A stretch of 60,841 bases of DNA. Source: Candidatus Zixiibacteriota bacterium. Lineage in GTDB: Bacteria > Zixibacteria > MSB-5A5 > GN15 > PGXB01. The notes under the pieces are model-generated. The model saw only the letters and a program-made list of their open reading frames with translations. It was not told the origin of the DNA and ran no database searches. The stretch is taken from assembly GCA_900498245.1 (NCBI GenBank), contig LS998015.1, forward strand, positions 1,701,501 to 1,762,341, in the 5' to 3' direction. The first letter of the stretch is position 1. Each line of letters starts with the position of its first letter. Shown in pieces: positions 52,913-60,841 of this stretch. The position numbers and the translations under genes are program-made.

Positions 52913-53627
52913 TCTGATGACCTTTCTTCTTTAGGGCTCCGGCAATAAGAAAGACGATTTCCCCCTTGATATGCCTTCCTTTGATCCCTTCCAGGATTTT
53001 TGACAAGCTCCCGCGAATGAATTCTTCGTATATTTTGGAGATCTCGCGAGCGATACAGGCCTCCCGATCACCCAAAATATCAAGAGCATCATTCAGGGTT
53101 TTTTCAATGCGGAAGGGTGATTCATAGAAAATGAGAGTATGCTCCAAATCGCGAAGAGAATTGAGGCGATTTCGTCTCGCGCCGGACTTGTTCGGCAGGA
53201 AGCCTTCAAAAAAGAACCGGTCCAAAGGCAGGCCGGATCCGGTTAAGGCCGGGATCAAGGCATTTGCCCCGGGAAGCGGCGACACTGCGATATTGTTGTC
53301 AATCGCGGCGCGAATAATACGATAGGCCGGATCGGACAAGCCGGGGGAGCCGGCATCGGTGACAACTGCGACATTGCCACCCTCCTGAAGAATTTTGAGG
53401 AGGCGGGGAAGACGGGCCTCTTCATTGAAATCATGATAACTAATCAATTTTTTCTGAATTCCGAAATGAGCCAGGAGTCGTCCCGATAATCGGGTATCCT
53501 CACATGCGATAAGTTCGGCCCCTTTCAAAATTTCCAGAGCTCTCGGGGTTATATCGCCCAGGTTGCCAATCGGGGTCGGAACCAAATACAGGATTCCTTT
53601 GGTCTGAGAATTGTTAGATTCTGACAT
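52905..53627 (-). CDS. rsmI: 16S rRNA (cytidine1402-2'-O)-methyltransferase
   Basis: 240 residues. The N-terminal LYLVPTPIGNLGDITPRA, EDTRLSGRLLAHFGI and VVTDAGSPGLSDP are the tetrapyrrole-methylase-fold motifs of RsmI. SAM-dependent, modifies C1402 in the decoding centre. Its ATG shares one base with the nadE stop. Confidence 0.94.
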   Translation of the reverse strand: MSESNNSQTKGILYLVPTPIGNLGDITPRALEILKGAELIACEDTRLSGRLLAHFGIQKKLISYHDFNEEARLPRLLKILQEGGNVAVVTDAGSPGLSDPAYRIIRAAIDNNIAVSPLPGANALIPALTGSGLPLDRFFFEGFLPNKSGARRNRLNSLRDLEHTLIFYESPFRIEKTLNDALDILGDREACIAREISKIYEEFIRGSLSKILEGIKGRHIKGEIVFLIAGALKKKGHQNE

Positions 53628-54436
53628 CAGGAAATAGTTATTTTGTCAGGGATTGGTTTCAGGCCGGTGTCAGCGATTTCAGGAAGATGGCGCTTGAAAT
53701 AGGCGGTGTTTAACAGATTAACGGCCCGGTTAATGAATTTATCAGAAAACCCGGCGGCATTCAAATCCGCCCTTTTGCGAATACCCATATCAATCATCAA
53801 ATATAGAAGCCGGTCGACTTTTTCATATTCAAGTTCCAGTTCGTCTTCATCGGTTTGTCCCGGCCAGAGATCGGCGGTCGGCGGTTTCTCCTGTATGCTT
53901 GGCGGAATTTTATAGAATCCGGCCATTTGACGGACCTGGGTCTTGTAAAGCATACCGAGGGGATTTACCGAACAGGCGACATCGCCGTACCAGGTTCCAT
54001 ATCCCAGACATATTTCGGTCCGGTTGGAGGTGCCCAAGACGAGACTTTTCAATTCATGGGCCTTGTCAAACAGAATCGACATCCGTTCCCGGGCCATCTT
54101 ATTTCCCGCCCGCACGGGGCTTACACCCTCGATATTCGGATAATAGGCGTCAATCATGGGACTTATATCAATTTTTTCGGTCTTGAGGCTGAATTGTGCC
54201 GCGAGGGAAACGGCATCCTTAATTGAGGCTTCTGAAGAATGCCTGTAGGGAAGCAATAACCCATGGACCTTATCCGCTCCTACGGCGCGGGCAGCAACGG
54301 CCGCCGACAGGGAAGAATCAATGCCCCCGGAGAGTCCGATGATATATCCGGCCAGACCCAATTGATTTAATTTTTCCTTTAGAAACAGCTCTAATCGCTT
54401 CGCCGTTTCCACTTCATTCAGAGACAGATCTACCAT
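53627..54436 (-). CDS. nadE: NAD+ synthase, ammonia-dependent
   Basis: 269 residues, without the N-terminal glutaminase domain. The ATP-pyrophosphatase loop is GLSGGIDSSLSAAVAA, followed by LLPYRHSSEAS, GTSNRTEICLGYGT and EKPPTADLWPGQTDE, all typical of NadE. It converts deamido-NAD+ to NAD+. First gene of a four-gene - strand run; a weak -35/-10 (TTGTCG, 17, TATTTT) is seen upstream. Confidence 0.94.
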   Translation of the reverse strand: MVDLSLNEVETAKRLELFLKEKLNQLGLAGYIIGLSGGIDSSLSAAVAARAVGADKVHGLLLPYRHSSEASIKDAVSLAAQFSLKTEKIDISPMIDAYYPNIEGVSPVRAGNKMARERMSILFDKAHELKSLVLGTSNRTEICLGYGTWYGDVACSVNPLGMLYKTQVRQMAGFYKIPPSIQEKPPTADLWPGQTDEDELELEYEKVDRLLYLMIDMGIRKRADLNAAGFSDKFINRAVNLLNTAYFKRHLPEIADTGLKPIPDKITIS

Positions 54437-54519
54437 ATTTGAGCCTTCTTGAGGAAAAACAAAATAATATCATTTAAGTGCCGCGACAAGCAAAAAAGAT
54501 TACGATTCACTGACATATA

Positions 54520-54548
54520 TTGACAGTCCCCTTGTCGTTATTTATACT
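54520..54548 (+). promoter_or_regulatory. ssb promoter
   Basis: TTGACA at 54520-54525, 17 bases, TATACT at 54543-54548. Leader of about 30 bases; AAGGAG precedes the ATG at 54586. Confidence 0.8.
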
Positions 54549-54585
54549 TGAAAACAATAATCTTGTCAAAGAAAGAAGGAGTATT

Positions 54586-55008
54586 ATGGCCGGAATTAAC
54601 AAAGTCATACTTATTGGAAATTTGGGTAAGGATCCCGACCTTCGCTATACACCCGGCGGTCAGCCGGTGGCCACTTTTTCCCTGGCCACGTCGGAGAAAT
54701 GGAAAGACAAAGACGGCAATATGCAGGACAAGACGGAGTGGCACAATATCGTCGTTTGGGGCCGGATGGCGGAACTGGCCAAGGAATATCTGGCCAAAGG
54801 GAGACAAGTTTATATTGAAGGACGCATTCAGACTCGCTCCTGGGACGACAAGGACGGTAACAAGCGCTATACTACCGAGATTATTGCCAGGCAAATGCAG
54901 TTTCTGGGCGGTCGGGACGCCGGCCCGAAGGATATCCCGGCGGGGGCTCCCAGCGAGGCACCTCCGGTCGGCGATATGACCTCCGAAGACGACGATTTGC
55001 CGTTTTAA
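54586..55008 (+). CDS. ssb: single-stranded DNA-binding protein
   Basis: 140 residues from ATG 54586, chosen over 54520 because the promoter lies between and AAGGAG is adjacent. OB-fold: [52 protein letters not shown] Pro/Ala/Gly linker leads to the acidic tip DDDLPF that docks replication proteins. Monocistronic, with its own promoter and terminator. Confidence 0.95.
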   Translation: MAGINKVILIGNLGKDPDLRYTPGGQPVATFSLATSEKWKDKDGNMQDKTEWHNIVVWGRMAELAKEYLAKGRQVYIEGRIQTRSWDDKDGNKRYTTEIIARQMQFLGGRDAGPKDIPAGAPSEAPPVGDMTSEDDDLPF

Positions 55009-55026
55009 AATTCCCGGGAAATTCCT

Positions 55027-55061
55027 AAAAGAGGATTCCTCATCCGGAGAGGAGTCCTTTT
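55027..55061. terminator. bidirectional terminator between ssb and the phosphatase gene
   Basis: AAAAGAGGATTCCTC (55027-55041) pairs with GAGGAGTCCTTTT (55049-55061), with a 2-base bulge and one G-U pair. The A run on one side and T run on the other fit both converging transcripts. Confidence 0.7.
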
Positions 55062-55077
55062 AATTTGGAGATGGTAC

Positions 55078-57606
55078 TTATTGATCGGTGATTTTTGTAG
55101 CCAAAAGTGTAAAATCATCGGTGAGCTGGGATGTACCAGTAAAGCGGAGGACTTCTTGTTCCAGGCGTTCCAACAATTCTGCGGGCTCCAAGCGCCGATT
55201 TTCAATCAAAAATGACTTAATCCGCTCCTCACCAAACATCTCTTTGCCCTGGGCTCCTGCCTCGCTCAAGCCATCCGTAAAGAGGAACAAAAGGTCCCCC
55301 GGAGACAAATTGATAATGCCTGAATCGTAAAGCACATCCGGCATCGCTCCCAGCAAAAGGCCCCCTTCGGTCAATTCTGAAATATTTCCGTCGGAATGTA
55401 CCAGATAGGGCGGATTGTGACCGGCATTGACGTATTCCAGACGGCGGGTGCGATTGTCGAAGAGCGCCACAAAAAAAGTTATAAACTGATCCGGCTGTGA
55501 ATTGCGGCAAATCAAATTATTGATATTTTTTATGATAATTTTGAGGGAAATGCTGGCGCCGACGTCACCGACGGCGGTTCGGAGCGAGGCCTGGACATTT
55601 GACATGAGCAGAGCGGCCCCGGCGCCCTTTCCGGAAACATCGCCAATTGCCAACACGGTCCGGCTGTCATCAATTTCGATCAAATCATAATAATCCCCGG
55701 CCACCTCCGTACAGAAGAGGGATTTGGCGGCCAGTTTCAGACCGGGACGATCGGGAACAATTTGGGGCAGCATCCCTTCCTGCACGGTGCGGGCGATTGT
55801 CATCTCGGTCTCGAGCCGCTTCTTATCGGCGTTTTCTTCCAGGAGGAGAATATTATCGGCGGCGACCGCCATCTGGGAAGAAAGCGATTGCAGAATGTCA
55901 ATATCAGCGGCTTCGAAATCGCTCTCACCCGATTTGGTCCCGATGCCAAGAAATCCGATTAGCCTGGAGCGGGTTGTCATAGGCAGGACCAGGGCGATGT
56001 CATTCATGTCCAGCCAATCTTTCTCCTCTGTGGGGATGCTGACTTTGCGTCCCTTTTCCAGTTCATCGCGCATAATCGGCCGATTTCCCATTCTGGTGAT
56101 TTCCTGAATGAATTCGCCTTCGGGATCAAATGGCACCGCGGCGCCATCAAGGAGTTCAAAATGGCCGTTATCCCGGGCGCGCAGGATGGGTAGTATCCTA
56201 TTAACATCGAGGGCCTGCTGCAGGCGGCTTTCGAGTTCCCTCCAAAAGGTTTTTTTATCATTTGCAGTCAGGGATCGCCCCAAAAAATCACTTAACATGG
56301 AGCGCAGCCGGACTCGTTCCGGGTAGAATTTTTTTTCAAGGGAAGCCGAAAGCCGCCGTTGTATTGGGGCCACGCCGAGAGCCAGGAATAATGCCAGGAA
56401 TAAAATCGGGGTACGGCTTTCGATTTTAAGGGTTTGTACGAGGAATTCGCTGGAAAAGAAAATCAAGGCATAAAAAACCAGCAAAATGAGAATGGTTGAA
56501 ATCGCGGCCCTTGTTCCTTTGCGGATTTTTCCTTCAACTTCCAGCAGGCGATAGCGGCCGAAAGCGTAGGCGAATGAAAGCGGGGAGAGGAGCAATCCCA
56601 GGAAAACAACAAAGATAATGGCCGTAGTTACGATTTGAGGCTGCTGGCGAAGCCATCCCGGGATAGAGATAAGAATTATAAAGAGCAAACCCAGCCCAGT
56701 CATCCCAATGCCGGTACCCCAGAGCACCATCCTTATCTGCCTTTTTTCCAGCCGATCGCTGGTGGTGCCGTTATATTTGGCCAACAGGTAAAATCCAAAC
56801 GATACCTGCAAGATTATATAAATAAGCGCGACAATTCCGAGGGTATTCGATTTAATGACGGCGCCAAAACCAAGCATCAGGAGAATGGGCAAATAAACGG
56901 CCATATAGACTATCAGCGGGCGCCGTATAATTGACTGCCGCGGAACGGGAAAGAGAAGCTGAAGGTTTAGCCAAAAAGCCCCGAAAAACAAAGAGAAAAA
57001 CCCTAAAATCTGTATGATAGTATCCTGAAACGGTATGGAGAATGAGGCATACGGTTCGATTCCAACGCGCACTGCCCCGACCATAAAGGCAACCATGGCG
57101 AAACAGAATAGCGCCAAGGCACGTACGGCGCCCGAATTCGGCCTTTTGTAAAAGGCCCAGACGCCTACTCCCCAGAAAGCCATAGAGATCAGGAATCGCA
57201 AGACAATCATCAGGGTCGTTGTCAGAAAGTCCTTAAGCGATACGGGTGACAAGCGGACGGTTGTTCGCAAAGTGTCGCCTTTCTCTCGGTAAGCGATCGA
57301 GATCTCGGTGCCGGGGGTTTGGGGGGAATTGAAGTGCACGCGCCAGGCGGCGATATTCGCCGCGGAATCGTCAATTGAGACGACGGTATCATTCATGCTT
57401 GGGAAGGGACGTGACACGAAGTCGGACGTGTCGATCCTTGAAAACTGCACGGTGCTGTCGGAGGCAACCCTGGTTTCGGAATTCATTGTCCCGGAACTCT
57501 TCCAACGGGCGAGCATGGTAGATTCACGGGCATAGAAAAGAGTCAGGTAGAGGGCAAGAAAAATGCCGATGAATGCTACGACAATTTTAATTATCTTTGA
57601 CGCCAT
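55078..57606 (-). CDS. membrane SpoIIE/RsbU-type PP2C phosphatase with GAF domain
   Basis: 842 residues. An N-terminal anchor (7-25), then an extracytoplasmic region (about 30-125) resembling a PDZ-like fold, then about eight membrane segments up to 410, a GAF-like domain (about 440-590) and a C-terminal SpoIIE phosphatase (about 600-842). Metal-ligand motifs are visible: AGDYYDLIE, IGDVSGKGAG, FTDGLSEAG and LTDDFTLL. Such proteins dephosphorylate anti-anti-sigma factors in response to envelope or cytosolic signals. It lies 21 bases after lpxD and probably belongs to the bamA-skp-lpxD transcript. No anti-sigma antagonist is nearby. Confidence 0.85.
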   Translation of the reverse strand: MASKIIKIVVAFIGIFLALYLTLFYARESTMLARWKSSGTMNSETRVASDSTVQFSRIDTSDFVSRPFPSMNDTVVSIDDSAANIAAWRVHFNSPQTPGTEISIAYREKGDTLRTTVRLSPVSLKDFLTTTLMIVLRFLISMAFWGVGVWAFYKRPNSGAVRALALFCFAMVAFMVGAVRVGIEPYASFSIPFQDTIIQILGFFSLFFGAFWLNLQLLFPVPRQSIIRRPLIVYMAVYLPILLMLGFGAVIKSNTLGIVALIYIILQVSFGFYLLAKYNGTTSDRLEKRQIRMVLWGTGIGMTGLGLLFIILISIPGWLRQQPQIVTTAIIFVVFLGLLLSPLSFAYAFGRYRLLEVEGKIRKGTRAAISTILILLVFYALIFFSSEFLVQTLKIESRTPILFLALFLALGVAPIQRRLSASLEKKFYPERVRLRSMLSDFLGRSLTANDKKTFWRELESRLQQALDVNRILPILRARDNGHFELLDGAAVPFDPEGEFIQEITRMGNRPIMRDELEKGRKVSIPTEEKDWLDMNDIALVLPMTTRSRLIGFLGIGTKSGESDFEAADIDILQSLSSQMAVAADNILLLEENADKKRLETEMTIARTVQEGMLPQIVPDRPGLKLAAKSLFCTEVAGDYYDLIEIDDSRTVLAIGDVSGKGAGAALLMSNVQASLRTAVGDVGASISLKIIIKNINNLICRNSQPDQFITFFVALFDNRTRRLEYVNAGHNPPYLVHSDGNISELTEGGLLLGAMPDVLYDSGIINLSPGDLLFLFTDGLSEAGAQGKEMFGEERIKSFLIENRRLEPAELLERLEQEVLRFTGTSQLTDDFTLLATKITDQ

Positions 57607-57627
57607 AGCCCGTCGTTTTCGGCTGAA

Positions 57628-58641
57628 TTATTCGGATTCTTTATCCTCGAGGTCCCTGACGCGCTTGAATAATTCCGGAAGGCGCTTCAGACAGGCCTCG
57701 ATTCGTTTGGTTTGCATTATCGGTCGGGCCGGGTAGCCGAAATAAATTTCTCCGGCCGGGATGCTATGACTTACGCCTGATTGCGCCGCCACCTGCACCC
57801 CATTGCCGATTTCAATATGTCCGACCAGACCGACTTGCCCGGCAAGAATCACCCCTTTGCCCAGTTTGGTCGAACCGGAGATGCCGACCTGAGAAATGAT
57901 TATTGAGTAATCACCAATTTCGACATTGTGGGCGATCTGAACCAAATTGTCGATTTTTACAGACTTGCCGATACGTGTCGGTCCCAGCGCACCCCGGTCG
58001 ACGGTACAATTGGCCCCTATTTCCGATTCATCGCCGATTTCCACCCAGCCGATTTGCTTTACTTTCTTAATTCCTTTTTCGTGACGGGCATAGCCAAAGC
58101 CGTCGGCGCCAATTACGGTTCCGCCGTGAATGGTGACATTATTTCCCAGAATGGTACCGTCGAGAATGATTACACCGGGATAAATGCGGCAATTCCTTCC
58201 GATAGAGACTTTATTCCCAATATGAACCTGAGGGCAAATTACCGCATTTTCAGCAATCTTCGATTCATCACCAACATATGCCAGGGCACCTATTCTGGCA
58301 TCTTTACCAATGACGGCAGTTTCGGAAATGACGGCGGATTTGTCGGTCCCCAAGGAGATAGTTTCCTGAGGTGGATATAGTTCATCCAGAATAATAGCAA
58401 AGGCCAAATATGGGTTATTGTGCCTTATGGCGGGCAGGCGATCAAATTTTGAATCTGATGAAATGATCACCGCCGACGCGGCCGTGGTGGCCAGAAATTT
58501 TTCGTAGCGGCTGTTGGCGACAAATGTTATCTGACCGGAGCGGGCGCTTTCTATCGGTGCCGCGGAGTCAATCAGAATTGCGCCATCGCCCGCCAATTCA
58601 CCTTCGGTGATCTCGGCCAGTCTTTTTAGCGGAATCGCCAC
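57628..58641 (-). CDS. lpxD: UDP-3-O-acylglucosamine N-acyltransferase
   Basis: 337 residues from GTG. The N-terminal uridine-binding domain is followed by left-handed beta-helix hexapeptide repeats (IGADGFGYARHE, VSIGRNCRIYPG, IAHNVEIGDY) and the C-terminal helix. LpxD adds the second acyl chain in lipid A synthesis. Following skp by 10 bases and after bamA is the classical order in diderms; it shows this organism makes LPS. Confidence 0.94.
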   Translation of the reverse strand: MAIPLKRLAEITEGELAGDGAILIDSAAPIESARSGQITFVANSRYEKFLATTAASAVIISSDSKFDRLPAIRHNNPYLAFAIILDELYPPQETISLGTDKSAVISETAVIGKDARIGALAYVGDESKIAENAVICPQVHIGNKVSIGRNCRIYPGVIILDGTILGNNVTIHGGTVIGADGFGYARHEKGIKKVKQIGWVEIGDESEIGANCTVDRGALGPTRIGKSVKIDNLVQIAHNVEIGDYSIIISQVGISGSTKLGKGVILAGQVGLVGHIEIGNGVQVAAQSGVSHSIPAGEIYFGYPARPIMQTKRIEACLKRLPELFKRVRDLEDKESE

Positions 58642-58651
58642 GGACTACAAT

Positions 58652-59173
58652 TTATTCTTCGAGAATTTTAAGGACCTTGTCGGTGATGTCATAATCCTTC
58701 TTGGCATAAACCAAACCGTCGGAATTAAATACGAAATCATAGTTCCCTTCAGTGGCGACTCTCTCAATCGCGGCATTGATTTTTTCCATTAAGGGCTTCA
58801 CCAATTCGGCATTTTTCTTGTCGGCAGCACCGCCGGGGCCAAACGTGTCTCTGGTATAAGCGTCCAGGGCCTGCTTCTTGGCATCGATGGCGGCTTCGCG
58901 TTCTTTCTTCTTGTCAGGAGACAGAATCAGTTTCTGCTTGTCATATTCACTCTGCATATCATCGATGTCTTTCTGCATATTTTTGGCTTCATCATCCCAG
59001 GCCTTGTACTGGGTATTGAATTCCTCCTGGGCCTTGGATAATTCCTTAAACTCGGAGAGAATGCGCTGGGAATCGACATAGCCGAACTTACCGACCTGTG
59101 CGAATGACACCGGCGCGAGTATCATCAGCGCGAACAGCCCCAGGATCGCCGCCATTAGTCCTTTAACCTTCAT
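58652..59173 (-). CDS. skp: periplasmic chaperone Skp/OmpH
   Basis: 173 residues with a signal peptide (about 1-25, ending SFAQVG). The mature protein starts KFGYVDSQRILSEF and contains a long charged coiled-coil (EEFNTQYKAWDDEAKNMQKD...), forming the trimer tentacles. It escorts outer-membrane proteins across the periplasm to BamA. AAAGGAG precedes the ATG. 33 bases after bamA. Confidence 0.9.
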   Translation of the reverse strand: MKVKGLMAAILGLFALMILAPVSFAQVGKFGYVDSQRILSEFKELSKAQEEFNTQYKAWDDEAKNMQKDIDDMQSEYDKQKLILSPDKKKEREAAIDAKKQALDAYTRDTFGPGGAADKKNAELVKPLMEKINAAIERVATEGNYDFVFNSDGLVYAKKDYDITDKVLKILEE

Positions 59174-59206
59174 AGTTATGACTCCTTTATTTCGATTAAA
59201 AATGAA

Positions 59207-60841
59207 CTATCTGAATGTTGTTCCCACCTGGAAGTGGGGATGCCAACCTTTCTTCTGATCATCCTTTTTGTCCAAGGGGTATCCGAAATCAAAGCCGATG
59301 GTGCCGATCCCGGGAACAACCAGCCTGAACCCGAATCCGATACCCTTATACAGGCCGGACAGTTTCATGTCGCGGGCGTTAAGCCATGAATTCCCCATGT
59401 CAAAGAAAAGAAGCGTATACAATTGATTCTGTATTACCGGGACCTGTAGTTCAAGGTTGCCGACCAGCATAAATTTGCCCCGCACGGTCGCCCTGCCGTT
59501 CGTCACCTTCGATACTGAAAATGACGAGTCCAAGCGCAGGGAACTGTCGGCCAGGCGGCTGTAGTAGTAATAACGGCTGGTATCGGAGAGAACGGTCATG
59601 GTGTCCGGAGTAAGAGAGCCGTCATCATACCCCCGGACGATGCCGTCATAACCGGTCCCGCCGGGGGAGAAGCGGTCGAATTCAAGAATTTTATCATCGC
59701 CTCCGGAATTCATAATGGCTCCGTAGACCAGTTTTCCGGCCAGCGCAATCTTCCCCAGCACCGGAACGAATTTATCGACTTCTATCATATGCTTCTGGTA
59801 ATTCCAGTGTCCACCCAGAATGTTTCCGGTATTCGAGAAAGTATATGACAAGACGGAACCCGACGTCGCAAATTCCGGAAGATTCCGGCTGTCCCGCTCA
59901 ACTGTAAATCCGAGCGTGGAGGAATTGAACCAACGCTCTTTATAATCGAGAAGCGAACCGGGCAGAATCTTTCCATAAATAACTTCGAGGGAATCCTTAA
60001 CGACATTCTCACCTTCGTCAATTTTTATATAATTATAATGCCGTTCGGAATAAGCCTGGGTGTAGGCGGTGCTGAAATCGTAGAAGCGATCCCCCTCCAA
60101 CCGGTAACTGGCATAGAGTTTAAAATAGTTATCCGGCCAGCGAAGGCGGCGTCCGATGCGAATGGAGCCGCCACGACGGCCCTCGGTGTAGTCATCATAC
60201 CAGCGGCGGTTGGTGAAATAGAGTTCGGTTCCAAGACTGGTCGGGTTCGAGAAAAGCCAGGGTTCGGTAAATGAGATGCTGTAGGAATTGAGACGGCTAC
60301 CGGCATCGATACTGAATGAGAGATTTTGTCCCATGCCGCGGAAATTGGGGATACCCAAGCCGAAAGTGCCGACAAATTTATCCTGGCCGGAATAACCCGC
60401 GCCCGCCGACACCTGTCCTGTCGCCTTCTCCTCGACTTTCACCTGCACGTCGACATCGCCCGACGGCAGATCTGTTATGTCCGGGGTGACATTGGCAAAA
60501 TAATTCAATTGCATGATGTCGCGGATCGACCGAATCATCAGGGAGCGATGAAATACCTGTCCGGGCATCAGGGACATTTCACGGCGGATTACTTTTTCTT
60601 TGGTCTTGGTGTTACCGACGATATTGACCAGATTCACCTTGGAAGGAAGACCCTCGACAATATCAAAAGTAATATCGATGAGCGTGTCACGAGTCTTGCG
60701 GTCATCAATTATCCTCGTGTGAAGATATCCTTTTTCCTGATACAGAAAGTAGATTTCATAGGTTGACTTGTCAAATTTGTCCTGATCAAAGACCTGACCT
60801 TCCCTGTATTTTAGAACATGAGCGATATCGCCGGATTTGAA
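59207..60841 (-). CDS. bamA: outer-membrane protein assembly factor BamA, 5' truncated by window
   Basis: The frame stays open to the last base of the window, so 544 residues of a larger protein are visible. Upstream of the GTG at 60637 the frame continues with POTRA sequence (EKGYLHTRIIDDRKTRDT), so no start is in the window. POTRA 4-5 region: VNLVNIVGNTKTKEKVIRRE and GDVDVQVKVEEK. From about 160 visible residues onward the beta-barrel: GAGYSGQDKFVGTFGLGI, then FDRFSPGGTGYDGIVRGY containing the conserved loop, to the C-terminal strand ending VGTTFR. It folds and inserts outer-membrane proteins. Confidence 0.94.
   Translation of the reverse strand, partial: FKSGDIAHVLKYREGQVFDQDKFDKSTYEIYFLYQEKGYLHTRIIDDRKTRDTLIDITFDIVEGLPSKVNLVNIVGNTKTKEKVIRREMSLMPGQVFHRSLMIRSIRDIMQLNYFANVTPDITDLPSGDVDVQVKVEEKATGQVSAGAGYSGQDKFVGTFGLGIPNFRGMGQNLSFSIDAGSRLNSYSISFTEPWLFSNPTSLGTELYFTNRRWYDDYTEGRRGGSIRIGRRLRWPDNYFKLYASYRLEGDRFYDFSTAYTQAYSERHYNYIKIDEGENVVKDSLEVIYGKILPGSLLDYKERWFNSSTLGFTVERDSRNLPEFATSGSVLSYTFSNTGNILGGHWNYQKHMIEVDKFVPVLGKIALAGKLVYGAIMNSGGDDKILEFDRFSPGGTGYDGIVRGYDDGSLTPDTMTVLSDTSRYYYYSRLADSSLRLDSSFSVSKVTNGRATVRGKFMLVGNLELQVPVIQNQLYTLLFFDMGNSWLNARDMKLSGLYKGIGFGFRLVVPGIGTIGFDFGYPLDKKDDQKKGWHPHFQVGTTFR

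Overview
The window reads as a chromosomal segment of a Gram-negative (diderm) bacterium of the FCB-like radiation. It carries lipid A and outer-membrane assembly genes (lpxD, skp, bamA) and a complete 14-subunit NADH:quinone oxidoreductase. Two secreted proteins end in dockerin-like pairs of the form 'NILDVSYLI.FLY..GP.P', which I associate with candidate division Zixibacteria; that assignment is an inference. Gene density is high, tRNAs are scattered, and I see no insertion sequence, phage gene or CRISPR array.

Layout. 1-4.1 kb: dipeptide epimerase (cut by the window start), N-acetylmuramoyl-L-alanine amidase, a small membrane protein and a LarA-like protein in one tight + strand run. 4.6-9.4 kb: glutamate dehydrogenase and a 1071-residue PEP-synthase-like protein ending in a nucleotidyltransferase domain. 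9.5-14.1 kb: tRNA-Leu, an NmrA-like protein, GNAT, an ECF sigma/anti-sigma pair, a candidate structured RNA, a lipoprotein, tRNA-Thr and tRNA-Phe. 14.2-19.9 kb (- strand): membrane protein, ROK glucokinase, aminotransferase, a degenerate MTA/SAH-nucleosidase-like protein, hisS and tRNA-His. 20-22.9 kb: HD hydrolase, UMF1-type transporter and PHP protein behind a perfect-consensus promoter. 23.1-37.5 kb: nuoA to nuoN with a glutaredoxin-like gene inserted between nuoM and nuoN. 37.6-44.1 kb: subtilase with dockerin pair, purF, a GAF/HisKA protein without ATPase domain, and a Cys-rich dockerin protein. 44.5-51.1 kb: ADP-forming acyl-CoA synthetase, DUF3566-like protein, gltX, and a redox cluster (ferritin-like protein, 35-residue rubredoxin, peroxiredoxin) followed by nadA. 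51.2-54.4 kb (- strand): nadE-rsmI-PAP2-lgt. 54.5-60.8 kb: ssb, then bamA-skp-lpxD-SpoIIE-type phosphatase on the - strand, with bamA running off the window end.

Two results stand out. First, the peroxiredoxin at 49439-49924 has an in-frame UGA exactly at its peroxidatic cysteine position, with a bacterial SECIS-like stem-loop at the right distance downstream; it is best read as a selenoprotein. Second, tRNA-His (19773-19847) lacks the encoded G-1 and C73 that nearly all tRNA-His have, carrying G1-U72 and A73 instead. It lies just upstream of, and apparently co-transcribed with, a hisS whose motif 2 loop is of the divergent type seen with such tRNAs in some alphaproteobacteria. Promoters in the window repeatedly match TTGACA-16/17-TATAAT, so housekeeping transcription looks sigma-70-like.
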